Program-made: the position numbers and the translations under genes | The notes under the pieces: model-generated | What the model was told of the DNA's origin: nothing | The model's database searches: none | What the model saw: the letters and a program-made list of their open reading frames with translations, nothing else | Part shown: positions 26,676-35,247 of the stretch, piece after piece | Layout: the number at the start of each line of letters is the position of its first letter | Position numbering within the stretch: position 1 is the first letter of the stretch | DNA from: an uncultured Flavobacteriaceae bacterium | GTDB lineage: Bacteria; Bacteroidota; Bacteroidia; Flavobacteriales; Flavobacteriaceae | Reading direction: 5' to 3' | Assembly (NCBI GenBank): GCA_947500435.1 | Contig: CANMRV010000004.1 | Coordinates: 434,001 to 498,000 of the forward strand | Length of the DNA stretch: 64,000 nucleotides

Positions 26676-27179
26676 ATGAAACGAATTAACATTTTACTTG
26701 TGTTTTTCTTTGGAATTGCTATGATTTCGGCTCAAAGTTCACAGTCCGAAACAGAGCAAACTGCTGTTGAACCCACAGCTTTTCCATCTTTTGGAATGCA
26801 AATTGACGAGACAAACGTAATTTCTGCGATGGAAATGTCTGAGAAATACTCGAATATGAAGATAGCGGATACCCTTAAAACCAAATTTGTCGCCAAAGTT
26901 GCTGAGGTTTGTCAATCGAAAGGTTGTTGGATGCGTCTAGAATTACAAGATGGACAGGAGACCATGGTGCGTTTTAAAGACTACGGTTTTTTTATGCCCA
27001 AGGATATCAAAGGAAAAGAAGTTATCGTAAATGGACTCGCCTTCGTTGAGGAAATGAGTGTAAAAGACCAAAAGCACTATGCCAAGGATGGTGGTAAATC
27101 GGAAGCTGAAATTGCCAAAATCACCGCCTTGAAGAAAACCTTAGGTTTTGAAGCTGACGGGGTTTTACTGAAGGAGTAG
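26676..27179 (+). CDS. DUF4920 secreted protein
   Basis: 167 residues from the ATG at 26676, chosen because it begins a clean signal peptide (MKRINILLVFFFGIAMISAQ); the reading from 26613 adds an implausible leader. The mature domain has VAEVCQSKGCWMRLEL and MVRFKDYGFFMPKDIKGKEVIV, typical of DUF4920, with two Cys that could bind metal or form a disulfide. Probably periplasmic. Its stop codon overlaps the GTG start of mnmD (TAGTG), so the two are co-transcribed. Confidence 0.88.
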   Translation: MKRINILLVFFFGIAMISAQSSQSETEQTAVEPTAFPSFGMQIDETNVISAMEMSEKYSNMKIADTLKTKFVAKVAEVCQSKGCWMRLELQDGQETMVRFKDYGFFMPKDIKGKEVIVNGLAFVEEMSVKDQKHYAKDGGKSEAEIAKITALKKTLGFEADGVLLKE

Positions 27180-27847
27180 TGGAACGCAAAATCATTACTA
27201 CTTCTGATGGTTCAAAAACCATTCATATCGTAGATTGGGATGAACAATACCATTCCAAGCACGGGGCTATTCAAGAAGTCTATCATGTATTTATAAAATC
27301 TGGACTTTCCCTTTTCAAGGATAGGTCACTATCCATTTTAGAAATTGGTTTTGGTACGGGACTAAATGCTCTGATTACCTTGATAGAAGCAAAAAAGTGT
27401 AATTTGAATATTGTCTATACGGGAGTTGAGGCATATCCTATTTCATCCGCAGAACTAGAACAGCTCAATTATCTTTCTGAACTTAAAGCGCAAACTTTTG
27501 AAGCTGATTTTCTAAAAATGCATCAATCGCCATGGGAAAAACAAATAGCGATTACGGAAACTTTTCAATTGCACAAACAGCAAAAAGAGTTTAAAGATAT
27601 TCGGGATACTGATGCCTACAACCTAATCTATTTTGATGCCTTTGGTGCCCGAGTTCAACCCGAACTTTGGACAGAAGCTATCTTTTCTAAAATGTATGCA
27701 GCACTAAAGGATAAAGGTGTTCTGGTGACTTATGCGGCTAAGGGTAGTGTCCGTAGAGCCATGCAGGCAGTGGGTTTTATTGTTGAACGTTTACCAGGTC
27801 CGCCTGGAAAACGTGAAATGCTTCGTGCTACTAAAAATGCATCGTAG
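27179..27847 (+). CDS. mnmD: tRNA (5-methylaminomethyl-2-thiouridine) methyltransferase
   Basis: A 222-residue SAM-dependent methyltransferase completing mnm5s2U34 in tRNA wobble positions; it is the stand-alone equivalent of the MnmC N-terminal domain. Motifs: LEIGFGTGLNALIT (SAM binding), YTGVEAYPIS, a YFDAFGARVQPELWT catalytic region and the terminal RLPGPPGKREMLRAT. Start GTG at 27179 overlaps the preceding stop by one base. The oxidase half (MnmC C-domain) is absent, as usual for this group. Confidence 0.94.
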   Translation: MERKIITTSDGSKTIHIVDWDEQYHSKHGAIQEVYHVFIKSGLSLFKDRSLSILEIGFGTGLNALITLIEAKKCNLNIVYTGVEAYPISSAELEQLNYLSELKAQTFEADFLKMHQSPWEKQIAITETFQLHKQQKEFKDIRDTDAYNLIYFDAFGARVQPELWTEAIFSKMYAALKDKGVLVTYAAKGSVRRAMQAVGFIVERLPGPPGKREMLRATKNAS

Positions 27848-27938
27848 CGCCAAAGCATTCATCTTCAGCTTTTAACATAAGCTTAAACAATACTGTTAAA
27901 TCGAAATTAAACCGACATCTTACGATTCTAAAAACCAA

Positions 27939-27946
27939 TACCTTTG
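27939..27946 (+). promoter_or_regulatory. Promoter -7 box TACCTTTG of the epimerase gene
   Basis: An exact match to TAnnTTTG ending 4 bp before the ATG at 27951. The predicted transcription start falls on or next to the start codon, so the mRNA would be leaderless. Confidence 0.6.
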
Positions 27947-27950
27947 ACCC

Positions 27951-28910
27951 ATGCAGATATTGATTACAGGTGCGACAGGTTTGGTAGGCAACGAATTAGT
28001 TCGTTTGTGTAAGGAGCAAGGCTTTGGAGTAAATTACCTTACTACCAGTAAGAATAAAATCGTTTCTGAAGAGAATTACAATGGTTTTTATTGGAATCCA
28101 AATACCGGGGAAATTGACCTGAATTGTTTCAAAGGCGTTTCTGCAATTATCAATTTAGCAGGCGCAAGTATCTCAAAAAGATGGACACCCAAATACAAAA
28201 AGATTATCCTATCCAGTAGAATCAATTCACTTCGTACCCTGCAAAAAGGGCTGGCGCAAGTTGAGACTGCAAATATTAGTTCTTTTGTTTCTGCTTCCGC
28301 TATCGGAATTTATCCCAATTCGCTCACCAATTTTTACACTGAAGACGAAAAAAATGTGGACAAAAGCTTTTTAGGAGAAGTCGTAGAAGCTTGGGAGAAA
28401 GAAATCGATGCATTTCAAAAGTTTGATTTTAAGGTTTCGAAAATAAGAATAGGGCTTGTGATGTCAGCAGATGGGGGCGCTTTACCTGAAATGGCAAAGC
28501 CCATAAAATACTATGCAGGTGCTGCTTTTGGAAGCGGTATGCAATGGCAGTCATGGATTCATATTACTGACCTCGCCAGGCAGTTTTTATACCTTGTAGA
28601 ACATCAACTTCAGGGAGTTTATAACGGAGTAGGCCCGAACCCAGTGAATAACACAAAATTAGTGAAGGAAATAGCCAAGGTGCTTGATAAACCACTTTTC
28701 TTGCCCAACGTGCCACAATTTGCAATGAAAGCAATCTTAGGAGAGATGTCTTATCTCTTGTTTGCAAGCCAACGCGTAAGTAGTAAAAAAATAGAAGAAG
28801 AAGGTTTTATTTTTCACTTCCCAAACATTTGCCGCGCGCTCGAGAACAACTTTTTAGCAGAGACTCAAGAAAATGGGGTCGATGCCGTGCAAAAGAAAGA
28901 ATACGTTTAA
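27951..28910 (+). CDS. TIGR01777-family NAD(P)-binding epimerase-like protein
   Basis: A 319-residue atypical short-chain dehydrogenase (SDR39U1/YfcH type). Rossmann motif ILITGATGLVGNELV at the N-terminus, INLAGASISKRWTPKYKKII, SASAIGIYP with the catalytic-region Tyr, and GMQWQSWIHITDLA. The C-terminal DUF1731-like part is present. Cytoplasmic; the natural substrate is not established for the family. Confidence 0.92.
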   Translation: MQILITGATGLVGNELVRLCKEQGFGVNYLTTSKNKIVSEENYNGFYWNPNTGEIDLNCFKGVSAIINLAGASISKRWTPKYKKIILSSRINSLRTLQKGLAQVETANISSFVSASAIGIYPNSLTNFYTEDEKNVDKSFLGEVVEAWEKEIDAFQKFDFKVSKIRIGLVMSADGGALPEMAKPIKYYAGAAFGSGMQWQSWIHITDLARQFLYLVEHQLQGVYNGVGPNPVNNTKLVKEIAKVLDKPLFLPNVPQFAMKAILGEMSYLLFASQRVSSKKIEEEGFIFHFPNICRALENNFLAETQENGVDAVQKKEYV

Positions 28911-29024
28911 TATCGCTTATCGCAAGCCAAACTTCATTCGTCTTCCAGTAACGAAGCCCATTCACCTAGTCTTATGTCTTGTTTCTAACAGCGCAGTGGT
29001 CTAATATCTTTTTTTAAGTGACAT

Positions 29025-29057
29025 TTTGACATTTTTAAAGAATTGGCAGTACTTTTG
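29025..29057 (+). promoter_or_regulatory. Promoter of the grpE-dnaJ operon
   Basis: A TTTG -33 box (29025-29028), a 21-bp spacer and the -7 box TACTTTTG (29050-29057): a textbook Bacteroidota sigma-A promoter 33 bp before grpE. No CIRCE-type inverted repeat was seen. Confidence 0.8.
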
Positions 29058-29090
29058 CCACCTGAAAATGACGAATAATAGTACTATCAA

Positions 29091-29651
29091 ATGAGTGAGA
29101 AAGATAAAACTGAAGAATTAGAGGATATCATTCCTGATACAGAGGAAAATACTGAAGCAGAAACAGTTGCTGAAGAGACTATTCCTGAAGAAGATGAGCG
29201 GACACCTGAAGAAAAACTACAGGAAGAGCTCGGTAAGGAAAAAGACAAATTTTTGCGCCTTTTTGCAGAGTTCGAAAACTATAAAAAACGAACCTCGAAA
29301 GAACGCATGGATTTGTTCAAAACTGCCGGTCAAGAGGTTATCGTTTCCTTGTTGCCTGTAATGGACGATTTTGATAGAGCCCTAAAAGAGCTTGTGAAAG
29401 CGGATGATAAAGAAATGCTCAAAGGCATAGAGCTTATCAGTAATAAGTTCAAAGAAACACTGAAGAACAAAGGATTGACTGAGGTTGAAGCAAAACAAGG
29501 AGATGCTTTTGATGCGGAAATTCATGATGCGATTACACAAATACCTGCACCGAGCAAAAAATTGAAAGGTAAAATTATCGATGTTATCGAGAAGGGTTAT
29601 AAGCTTGGCGATAAAATAATTCGTCACCCTAAAGTAGTAGTAGGAAACTAA
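29091..29651 (+). CDS. grpE: Nucleotide exchange factor GrpE
   Basis: 186 residues. A very acidic disordered N-terminus (about 1-45), a long coiled-coil (about 45-100, KDKFLRLFAEFENYKKRT) and the C-terminal beta domain (LTEVEAKQGDAFDAEIHDAI, GKIIDVIEKGYKLGDKIIRHPKVVVG). It releases ADP from DnaK. It lies 9 bp upstream of dnaJ in a two-gene chaperone operon; dnaK is not in the window. Confidence 0.97.
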   Translation: MSEKDKTEELEDIIPDTEENTEAETVAEETIPEEDERTPEEKLQEELGKEKDKFLRLFAEFENYKKRTSKERMDLFKTAGQEVIVSLLPVMDDFDRALKELVKADDKEMLKGIELISNKFKETLKNKGLTEVEAKQGDAFDAEIHDAITQIPAPSKKLKGKIIDVIEKGYKLGDKIIRHPKVVVGN

Positions 29652-29660
29652 GCAATTATA

Positions 29661-30779
29661 ATGAAGCAAGATTATTACGAAATTTTAGGGGTTACCAAGA
29701 ATGCAAGCGCAGCTGAAATAAAAAAGGCTTATCGCAAAAAAGCGGTACAATACCACCCTGATAAAAATCCAGGTGATGCTACCGCTGAAGAAAACTTCAA
29801 GAAGGCGGCAGAGGCTTATGAGGTATTGAGCGATGCCGATAAAAAAGCGCGTTATGACCAATTCGGACATGCAGCTTTTGAGGGCGGAGGCGGCTTTGGC
29901 GGAGGTGGTATGAACATGGATGATATTTTCAGCCAGTTCGGTGATATCTTCGGAAGTGCTTTCGGTGGCGGAGGCGGCTTTGGTGGTTTTGGCGGCGGAG
30001 GCGGTCAACGTCGGGTAAAAGGAAGTAATCTTAGAATTCGAGTCAAACTTACACTTGAAGAGGTTGCTAATGGAGTGGAGAAAAAGGTTAAAGTTCGAAG
30101 AAAAGTGCAGGCAGATGGAGTCACTTATAAAACCTGTGGTACCTGTGGTGGTAGAGGTCAAGTAACCAAGATTACCAATACAATTTTAGGTCGAATGCAA
30201 ACTGCAGCGGCCTGTAATGCTTGCGGAGGTAGTGGGCAAATCATCGATAAACGCCCAAGTGATGCTGATGGCCAAGGTCTTAAAGTTGCCGAAGAAACTG
30301 TTTCTATTAATATTCCGGCAGGAGTTGAGGAAGGCATGCAACTGAAAGTGCCGAATAAAGGAAATGAGGCTCCAGGAAATGGTGTTCCAGGGGATTTACT
30401 AGTCGCCATTGAGACCTTAGACCATGAAACTTTAAAACGAGAAGGTGATAACTTGCATTATGACCTATATGTTAGTATTTCGGAAGCTGTACTAGGAACA
30501 TCAAAAGAAATTGATTCTGTTGGTGGAAAAGTGCGAATAAAACTAGAATCCGGAATTCAATCAGGAAAAATACTCCGTCTTCGCGGAAAGGGTATTTCTA
30601 GCTTAAATGGCTACGGAAGTGGTGATTTATTGGTACATGTTAACGTTTGGACGCCAAAAGAGCTGAATAAGGAACAGAAAGACTTCTTTGAACGTATGCA
30701 GAACAACGAGAATTTCGAGCCTAAGCCTGAAAAATCTGATAAATCTTTCTTCGAAAAAGTTAAAGATATGTTCTCTTAG
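29661..30779 (+). CDS. dnaJ: Chaperone DnaJ (two zinc-motif form)
   Basis: A 372-residue DnaK co-chaperone. J-domain with HPD in YHPDKNPGD (about residues 4-68), a Gly/Phe-rich linker (about 70-115), a cysteine domain and the C-terminal substrate-binding barrels. Only two CxxCxGxG motifs remain (CGTCGGRGQ, CNACGGSGQ) instead of four, so only one zinc site can form. This appears typical of flavobacterial DnaJ. The end FFEKVKDMFS is also lineage-typical. Confidence 0.97.
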   Translation: MKQDYYEILGVTKNASAAEIKKAYRKKAVQYHPDKNPGDATAEENFKKAAEAYEVLSDADKKARYDQFGHAAFEGGGGFGGGGMNMDDIFSQFGDIFGSAFGGGGGFGGFGGGGGQRRVKGSNLRIRVKLTLEEVANGVEKKVKVRRKVQADGVTYKTCGTCGGRGQVTKITNTILGRMQTAAACNACGGSGQIIDKRPSDADGQGLKVAEETVSINIPAGVEEGMQLKVPNKGNEAPGNGVPGDLLVAIETLDHETLKREGDNLHYDLYVSISEAVLGTSKEIDSVGGKVRIKLESGIQSGKILRLRGKGISSLNGYGSGDLLVHVNVWTPKELNKEQKDFFERMQNNENFEPKPEKSDKSFFEKVKDMFS

Positions 30780-30870
30780 TAGATATTCATTTGGCATTTA
30801 AATAAAAAACGTATATTTGGATTAGTATTGGGAAACTGATACTAATTTTCTTTTTCATAGCAATTTTTTT

Positions 30871-30905
30871 CCCATCCTTAATTCTTTAAGGGTGGGTTTT
30901 GTGTT
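30871..30905 (+). terminator. Terminator of grpE-dnaJ
   Basis: An 11-bp stem (30871-30881 with 30886-30896, one G-T pair), a 4-nt loop, then TTTTGTGTTTTT. Confidence 0.85.
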
Positions 30906-30917
30906 TTTAGTGAGACT

Positions 30918-30951
30918 GTATTCTGAGCATGCGAAGCATAGCTCATAATAC
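30918..30951. repeat. REP-like intergenic palindrome
   Basis: Arms GTATTCTGAGCATGC and GCATAGCTCATAATAC fold into a hairpin of about 15 bp with one mismatch, one bulge and a GAA triloop. It has no T-tract and is separate from the dnaJ terminator. The TTCTGAGC...GAAG flavour resembles dispersed flavobacterial intergenic repeats, but only one copy is visible here. Confidence 0.55.
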
Positions 30952-31058
30952 AAAGTCGAACTATACCCGCCGCAGGAGTCTTAACGCTAATGTTGGTTGG
31001 ATTCTGTTTTTTGAATTAAATCCATCCCAAAAGAGAATTCCCTTTTACCGCATTTACA

Positions 31059-31066
31059 TATCTTTG
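31059..31066 (+). promoter_or_regulatory. Promoter -7 box TATCTTTG of the ABC exporter operon
   Basis: An exact TAnnTTTG match ending 14 bp before the ATG of the ATPase gene. No clear -33 TTTG is present. A leader of under 10 nt is predicted. Confidence 0.55.
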
Positions 31067-31080
31067 GAAAAATTGCTTGC

Positions 31081-32016
31081 ATGAACAACATTTTGGTAAC
31101 TAAAGACGTCACCAAACGCTTCGGAGAACATACCGCTCTTAAAAAGGTTTCTCTCGAAATTCCTAAAAATAGTATTTACGGACTCCTTGGTCCGAATGGA
31201 GCGGGAAAAACTACTTTAATACGTATTATCAATCAAATTACTTTCCCTGATGAAGGAGAAGTGTTTTTTGATGAAGAGCCCTTACAATCACATCATATTG
31301 CTATGATCGGGTATTTGCCTGAGGAAAGAGGTTTATACAAAAGCATGAAAGTAGGGGAGCAGGCCTTGTATTTGGCTCAATTAAAAGGGTTAAGCAAATC
31401 CGAGGCAAAACAACGTTTAAAATACTGGTTTGATAAGTTTGAAATTGGAGGTTGGTGGAATAAAAAAGTACAGGAGCTATCCAAAGGTATGGCTCAAAAG
31501 ATTCAATTTATTGTTACCGTATTGCATGAACCAAAGTTGTTGATTTTTGATGAACCTTTTAGTGGTTTTGACCCTATCAATGCAAATATTATCAAGGACG
31601 AAATATTACAATTAAGAGATAAGGGTGCCTCCATTATTTTCTCAACACACCGCATGGAATCTGTTGAAGAATTGTGCGACCATATTGCCCTGATACATCA
31701 GTCTGAAAAGATATTGGATGGGAAACTATCCGATATTAAAAAAGCCTATAAGAGCAACATTTTTGAAGTGGGGTTGGAAGTTGAAAAAGGAGATATCCTG
31801 CTGCAAGACCTCCAAGAAAAATTTCAGATTACTTCCTATGCATTCAACCCAATTGAAAAACAACTTGATTTTAAATTGCAATTACCTTCAAGCGATTCGA
31901 GTGATGTACTGGCCTATTTATCAGGTAAGGCAAACATCAATCAATTTATAGAAACCATTCCTTCTGCCAACGAGATATTCATACGAACTGTTCAAACCAA
32001 AGATGCTGATGAGTAA
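31081..32016 (+). CDS. ABC-2-type exporter, ATP-binding subunit (NatA-like)
   Basis: A 311-residue cytoplasmic ATPase. Walker A GPNGAGKTTL, signature ELSKGMAQK (LSKGM in place of LSGGQ, common in this subfamily), Walker B LLIFDEPFSGFDP and the switch His in STHRMESVE. The C-terminal ~85 residues match the DUF4162 extension of NatA-type ATPases. It overlaps the permease gene by 8 bp and drives export of an unknown substrate, often Na+, drugs or peptides in this group. Confidence 0.93.
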   Translation: MNNILVTKDVTKRFGEHTALKKVSLEIPKNSIYGLLGPNGAGKTTLIRIINQITFPDEGEVFFDEEPLQSHHIAMIGYLPEERGLYKSMKVGEQALYLAQLKGLSKSEAKQRLKYWFDKFEIGGWWNKKVQELSKGMAQKIQFIVTVLHEPKLLIFDEPFSGFDPINANIIKDEILQLRDKGASIIFSTHRMESVEELCDHIALIHQSEKILDGKLSDIKKAYKSNIFEVGLEVEKGDILLQDLQEKFQITSYAFNPIEKQLDFKLQLPSSDSSDVLAYLSGKANINQFIETIPSANEIFIRTVQTKDADE

Positions 32017-33346
32017 GTTACCCTTAATTATAAAGCGTGAATATTTGGCAAAGGTGCGGAACAAATCTTTCGTCATCATGACTTTTTTGAGTCCGATTTT
32101 GATGGTGGGCATGGTCGTTTTGATTGCATACCTCACCAAGTTGAACGACAATGAAAAGCGCATCATTTCTGTTTTGAATGAAAGCAGTTATTTCACGAAT
32201 GACTTTTTATCGGACGAATCTACCGGTTATGTGAATTTCGAGAATATTAGTTTAGATGCAGCCAAAGATTCAACGGCTAACTTGGGATATACGGGTTTAT
32301 TACATATTCCCGAAGAGGGTGATTTGGAAATGGTAGCGGAACGCTCTTTCTTTTATTCCAAAGAAGCACCAAGCACATCTGTTCTTGATGATATTGAAAA
32401 TGTATTTCAGGAAAGATTGCGGCAGCAAAAATTGAAGAATATGGGTGTTTCTTCTCAGGCCTTTGCACAAATAGCCGACCGCTTTGAAATTCGAACTTCT
32501 ACCTTTGCAGGGGAACAGAATCTCAAAGGAATCAATGAACTGAAAGCTGCTGTCGGGGGCGCCTTCGGGTATCTGATTATGATGTTCATTATTATTTATG
32601 GTGGATTTGTAATGCGAAGTGTCATCGAAGAGAAAACTAGCAGAATTATCGAGGTAATCATATCATCTGTAAAACCCTTTCAATTGATGTTAGGAAAGAT
32701 CATTGGGACGTCATTGGCAGGTATTACCCAATTCGCCATATGGATTGTTTCCGCAAGCCTCTTATCATTGGTTGCGTTTGCGGTTTTCGGAATCGACCCC
32801 GATACATTAAATCAGGGCACTGATATGACTTCAATGATGGGAGGAAATATGGCAACACCGGTTCCGTCTCCCTCAAAAGCCATGGAATATTTTCAAGAAC
32901 TTTGGAGGTTACCTTGGCTTATGTTGATAGTATTCTTTTTAATCTATTTCGTTTTAGGGTATTTAATTTATAGTTCGATTTATGCGGCCATTGGAGCGGC
33001 CGTTGACAATGAAACAGATACACAACAATTTATCTTTCCGATTATCCTGCCCTTGATGCTAGCCATTTATGTGGGATTCTTCTCGGTTTTTAGTAACCCT
33101 CACGGACCGATAGCAGTTGGTTTTTCATTGTTTCCCTTGACCTCCCCAATTGTTATGTTGATGCGTTTACCTGGCGGAATCGGAGAAGGCGGTGTACCCA
33201 TTTGGCAATTGTTGACATCGATTGCTTTATTAATAGGTACCTTTATTGGTATAGTTTGGTTGGCCGCTAAAATTTACAGAATCGGTATATTGATGTACGG
33301 CAAAAAACCGAGCTACAAAGAACTCTTTAAGTGGTTAAGATATTAA
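32009..33346 (+). CDS. ABC-2-type exporter, permease subunit (NatB-like)
   Basis: About 445 residues from the ATG at 32009, which overlaps the ATPase stop; an ATG two codons upstream is possible. One N-terminal helix (FVIMTFLSPILMVGMVVLIAYL), a ~150-residue extracytoplasmic domain and about five C-terminal helices, as in ABC2_membrane_3 permeases. The conserved VIEEKTSRIIEVIISSVKPF loop contacts the ATPase. It forms the transporter with the upstream gene. Confidence 0.93.
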   Translation: MSKLPLIIKREYLAKVRNKSFVIMTFLSPILMVGMVVLIAYLTKLNDNEKRIISVLNESSYFTNDFLSDESTGYVNFENISLDAAKDSTANLGYTGLLHIPEEGDLEMVAERSFFYSKEAPSTSVLDDIENVFQERLRQQKLKNMGVSSQAFAQIADRFEIRTSTFAGEQNLKGINELKAAVGGAFGYLIMMFIIIYGGFVMRSVIEEKTSRIIEVIISSVKPFQLMLGKIIGTSLAGITQFAIWIVSASLLSLVAFAVFGIDPDTLNQGTDMTSMMGGNMATPVPSPSKAMEYFQELWRLPWLMLIVFFLIYFVLGYLIYSSIYAAIGAAVDNETDTQQFIFPIILPLMLAIYVGFFSVFSNPHGPIAVGFSLFPLTSPIVMLMRLPGGIGEGGVPIWQLLTSIALLIGTFIGIVWLAAKIYRIGILMYGKKPSYKELFKWLRY

Positions 33347-33347
33347 G

Positions 33348-34211
33348 ATGGAGAACCTTGAAAATGTTCTAAATGCTATAAAAAATTTCTTGACGTATCG
33401 AATTTACGATTCAGATACGGTGCATCTTACAATAGGTACATTTCTTACTATTGTTATTGCAATAATCGCCGTGACCTATATTTTAAAATTGGTGCATAGG
33501 TTGGTAACGGCCAAATTACCTGAAGAGGATAAAAACAAATTCATAAGCATCTTCGGTTTCCTGAAGTACCTCTTCTACATTTTGGCAGTGGTTACCATTT
33601 TACAATCTTCTGGGGTTGACCTCACTGTTTTACTAACGGCTTCGGCCGCACTTTTTGTTGGTCTTGGTTTTGCACTTCAGTATCTGTTTCAAGATATTAT
33701 TTCCGGTATTCTCATCATTTTAGATCAGTCTTTACATGTGGGTGATATCATTGAAGTGGAAAATAAAGTAGGACGTGTTTTTGAAATACGATTGCGCACC
33801 ACCAGAGCCCTAACCCGTGATGATAAGGTATTGGTGATTCCCAATCATAAATTCTTAACAGATAGTATTTATAACTACACACAAAATCATAGGACCACAA
33901 GGGAGTCAATCACGGTGGGAGTGGCTTACGGCAGCGATGTCAAACTGGTTACTCAATTACTCGAAGAAGTTGCTGAAGAACAAAAAGGTGTGCTTAAAAA
34001 TCCGAAGTCTTTTGTGCTTTTTGAAGACTTTGGAGATTCTGCTTTGCTTTTTTCATTGAATTACTTTATTACAGATAGTTTTAGTGATCCAAAAATCAAA
34101 AGCAGCATGCGGTATATGATTGATGAAAAGTTCAGGACGAATGCTATTAGCATCCCCTTCCCACAGAGGGATATCCATATCATTGAAAAGAATTTACCGC
34201 TGAAAGACTAA
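33348..34211 (+). CDS. MscS-family mechanosensitive channel (second copy)
   Basis: A 287-residue inner-membrane channel starting 1 bp after the permease stop, so it belongs to the same transcript. The pore helix differs from the MscS at 15469 (LTASAALFVGLGFALQYLFQDIISG), followed by the beta domain LHVGDIIEVENKVGRVFEI and DDKVLVIPNHKFL. The linkage to an ABC exporter may be only transcriptional. Confidence 0.92.
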   Translation: MENLENVLNAIKNFLTYRIYDSDTVHLTIGTFLTIVIAIIAVTYILKLVHRLVTAKLPEEDKNKFISIFGFLKYLFYILAVVTILQSSGVDLTVLLTASAALFVGLGFALQYLFQDIISGILIILDQSLHVGDIIEVENKVGRVFEIRLRTTRALTRDDKVLVIPNHKFLTDSIYNYTQNHRTTRESITVGVAYGSDVKLVTQLLEEVAEEQKGVLKNPKSFVLFEDFGDSALLFSLNYFITDSFSDPKIKSSMRYMIDEKFRTNAISIPFPQRDIHIIEKNLPLKD

Positions 34212-34237
34212 TTCAAGCCTACTGCCGTTTAACACCT

Positions 34238-35107
34238 ATGAAGCAAGCCCTTCTTTTTGGTTTTCTATTTTTTCTAATGATTTCCTCTGGATTTTCGCAG
34301 ACTCCAGATATTTTTCGATTGGAATACACGATTCTACCAGAAAATAAGGCTGATGTGCAGTTGTCAAGAGTTAAACTATTAGCCAACTTGCCCTTTACCT
34401 TAAAGGACAGTAGTAATATCATTGTTGGTGCTGAATACAATCGCATTGTATATGACGTGCAACGCGATTTAGGTTTTGAGAACGAAGGATTTAATTTGCT
34501 GCATGTAGTTGATGTGAATTTAGCATATGTGCACAAGTACAACTCAGAATGGCGTTTTATTGGTGTATTGACGCCACGTTTAGCATCCACCTTAACGAAC
34601 CCACTAGAAAACGGGGATTTCTCAGTTAATGTTACTGCCGGCGGATTTCGAGATAGAAGAAATATTGATAAACCTTCGCGTTTGGTGCTTGGAGTGACTT
34701 ACAACTCCTCGGTGAGTATACGAGTTCCTTTACCAATTGTATATTACGAAAAACAATTCCATCCCAAGTGGACGTATGTCGTAGGCGTTCCTAAAACAGC
34801 AATGCGGATGAAGATTAAAGAAAAGAATACCCTACAGCTAGAATTCATATTAGACGGATATTTTGTAAACCTTCAAAACAACGTACTGCTTTCAGGAACG
34901 GATTTGGGGTCTTCAATTTCTTCTTCCGCAGCTTTGGTTACCTTTGGGTATCAATACAATTTCAATAAAGCGATGTCTGTTTATGCATATGCAGGACATA
35001 CTTTATTTCAAAGTAGTGTTTTGAAAGATGATGATAGAAACGATGTTTTTACCTTAAATGACGAATCTAGTTTCTATTTTAGAACCGGTTTTAGAATAGG
35101 AATTTAA
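34238..35107 (+). CDS. Outer-membrane beta-barrel protein (DUF6268-like)
   Basis: 289 residues with a signal peptide (about 1-20, SGFSQ). The mature part is made of alternating beta-strands ending in an aromatic/hydrophobic C-terminus (SFYFRTGFRIGI), as expected for an outer-membrane barrel. Overall sequence resembles the DUF6268 group of flavobacterial proteins; the match is from memory and not checked. It follows the MscS gene by 26 bp. Confidence 0.75.
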   Translation: MKQALLFGFLFFLMISSGFSQTPDIFRLEYTILPENKADVQLSRVKLLANLPFTLKDSSNIIVGAEYNRIVYDVQRDLGFENEGFNLLHVVDVNLAYVHKYNSEWRFIGVLTPRLASTLTNPLENGDFSVNVTAGGFRDRRNIDKPSRLVLGVTYNSSVSIRVPLPIVYYEKQFHPKWTYVVGVPKTAMRMKIKEKNTLQLEFILDGYFVNLQNNVLLSGTDLGSSISSSAALVTFGYQYNFNKAMSVYAYAGHTLFQSSVLKDDDRNDVFTLNDESSFYFRTGFRIGI

Positions 35108-35247
35108 AGGGATGCTTCCGAAATTTATCTTCGGTAAAGACAAGTTTTAAAAATGAAAAACAGAATTGCATACCGTAATGGTATGATTCTTGGAAATGAA
35201 ATATAAATAGATTCCCGCGCAGATGGGAATGAAAAAATAGAATACTT

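Larger units (their letters stand above)
30780..31080. other. 301-bp gap between dnaJ and the ABC exporter genes
   Basis: No gene is seen. It contains the dnaJ terminator, a REP-like hairpin and a promoter-like box for the next operon, each listed separately. Confidence 0.7.

Noticed and set aside
29685..30161. 158-codon open frame on the minus strand
   Set aside because: Antisense to dnaJ, low-complexity Ser/Thr-rich product caused by the Gly-rich linker.
30909..31058. tRNA gene in the dnaJ-exporter gap
   Set aside because: The hairpin and GTCGAACTA do not fit a cloverleaf; no acceptor stem or T-loop GTTCGA pattern in the right place.
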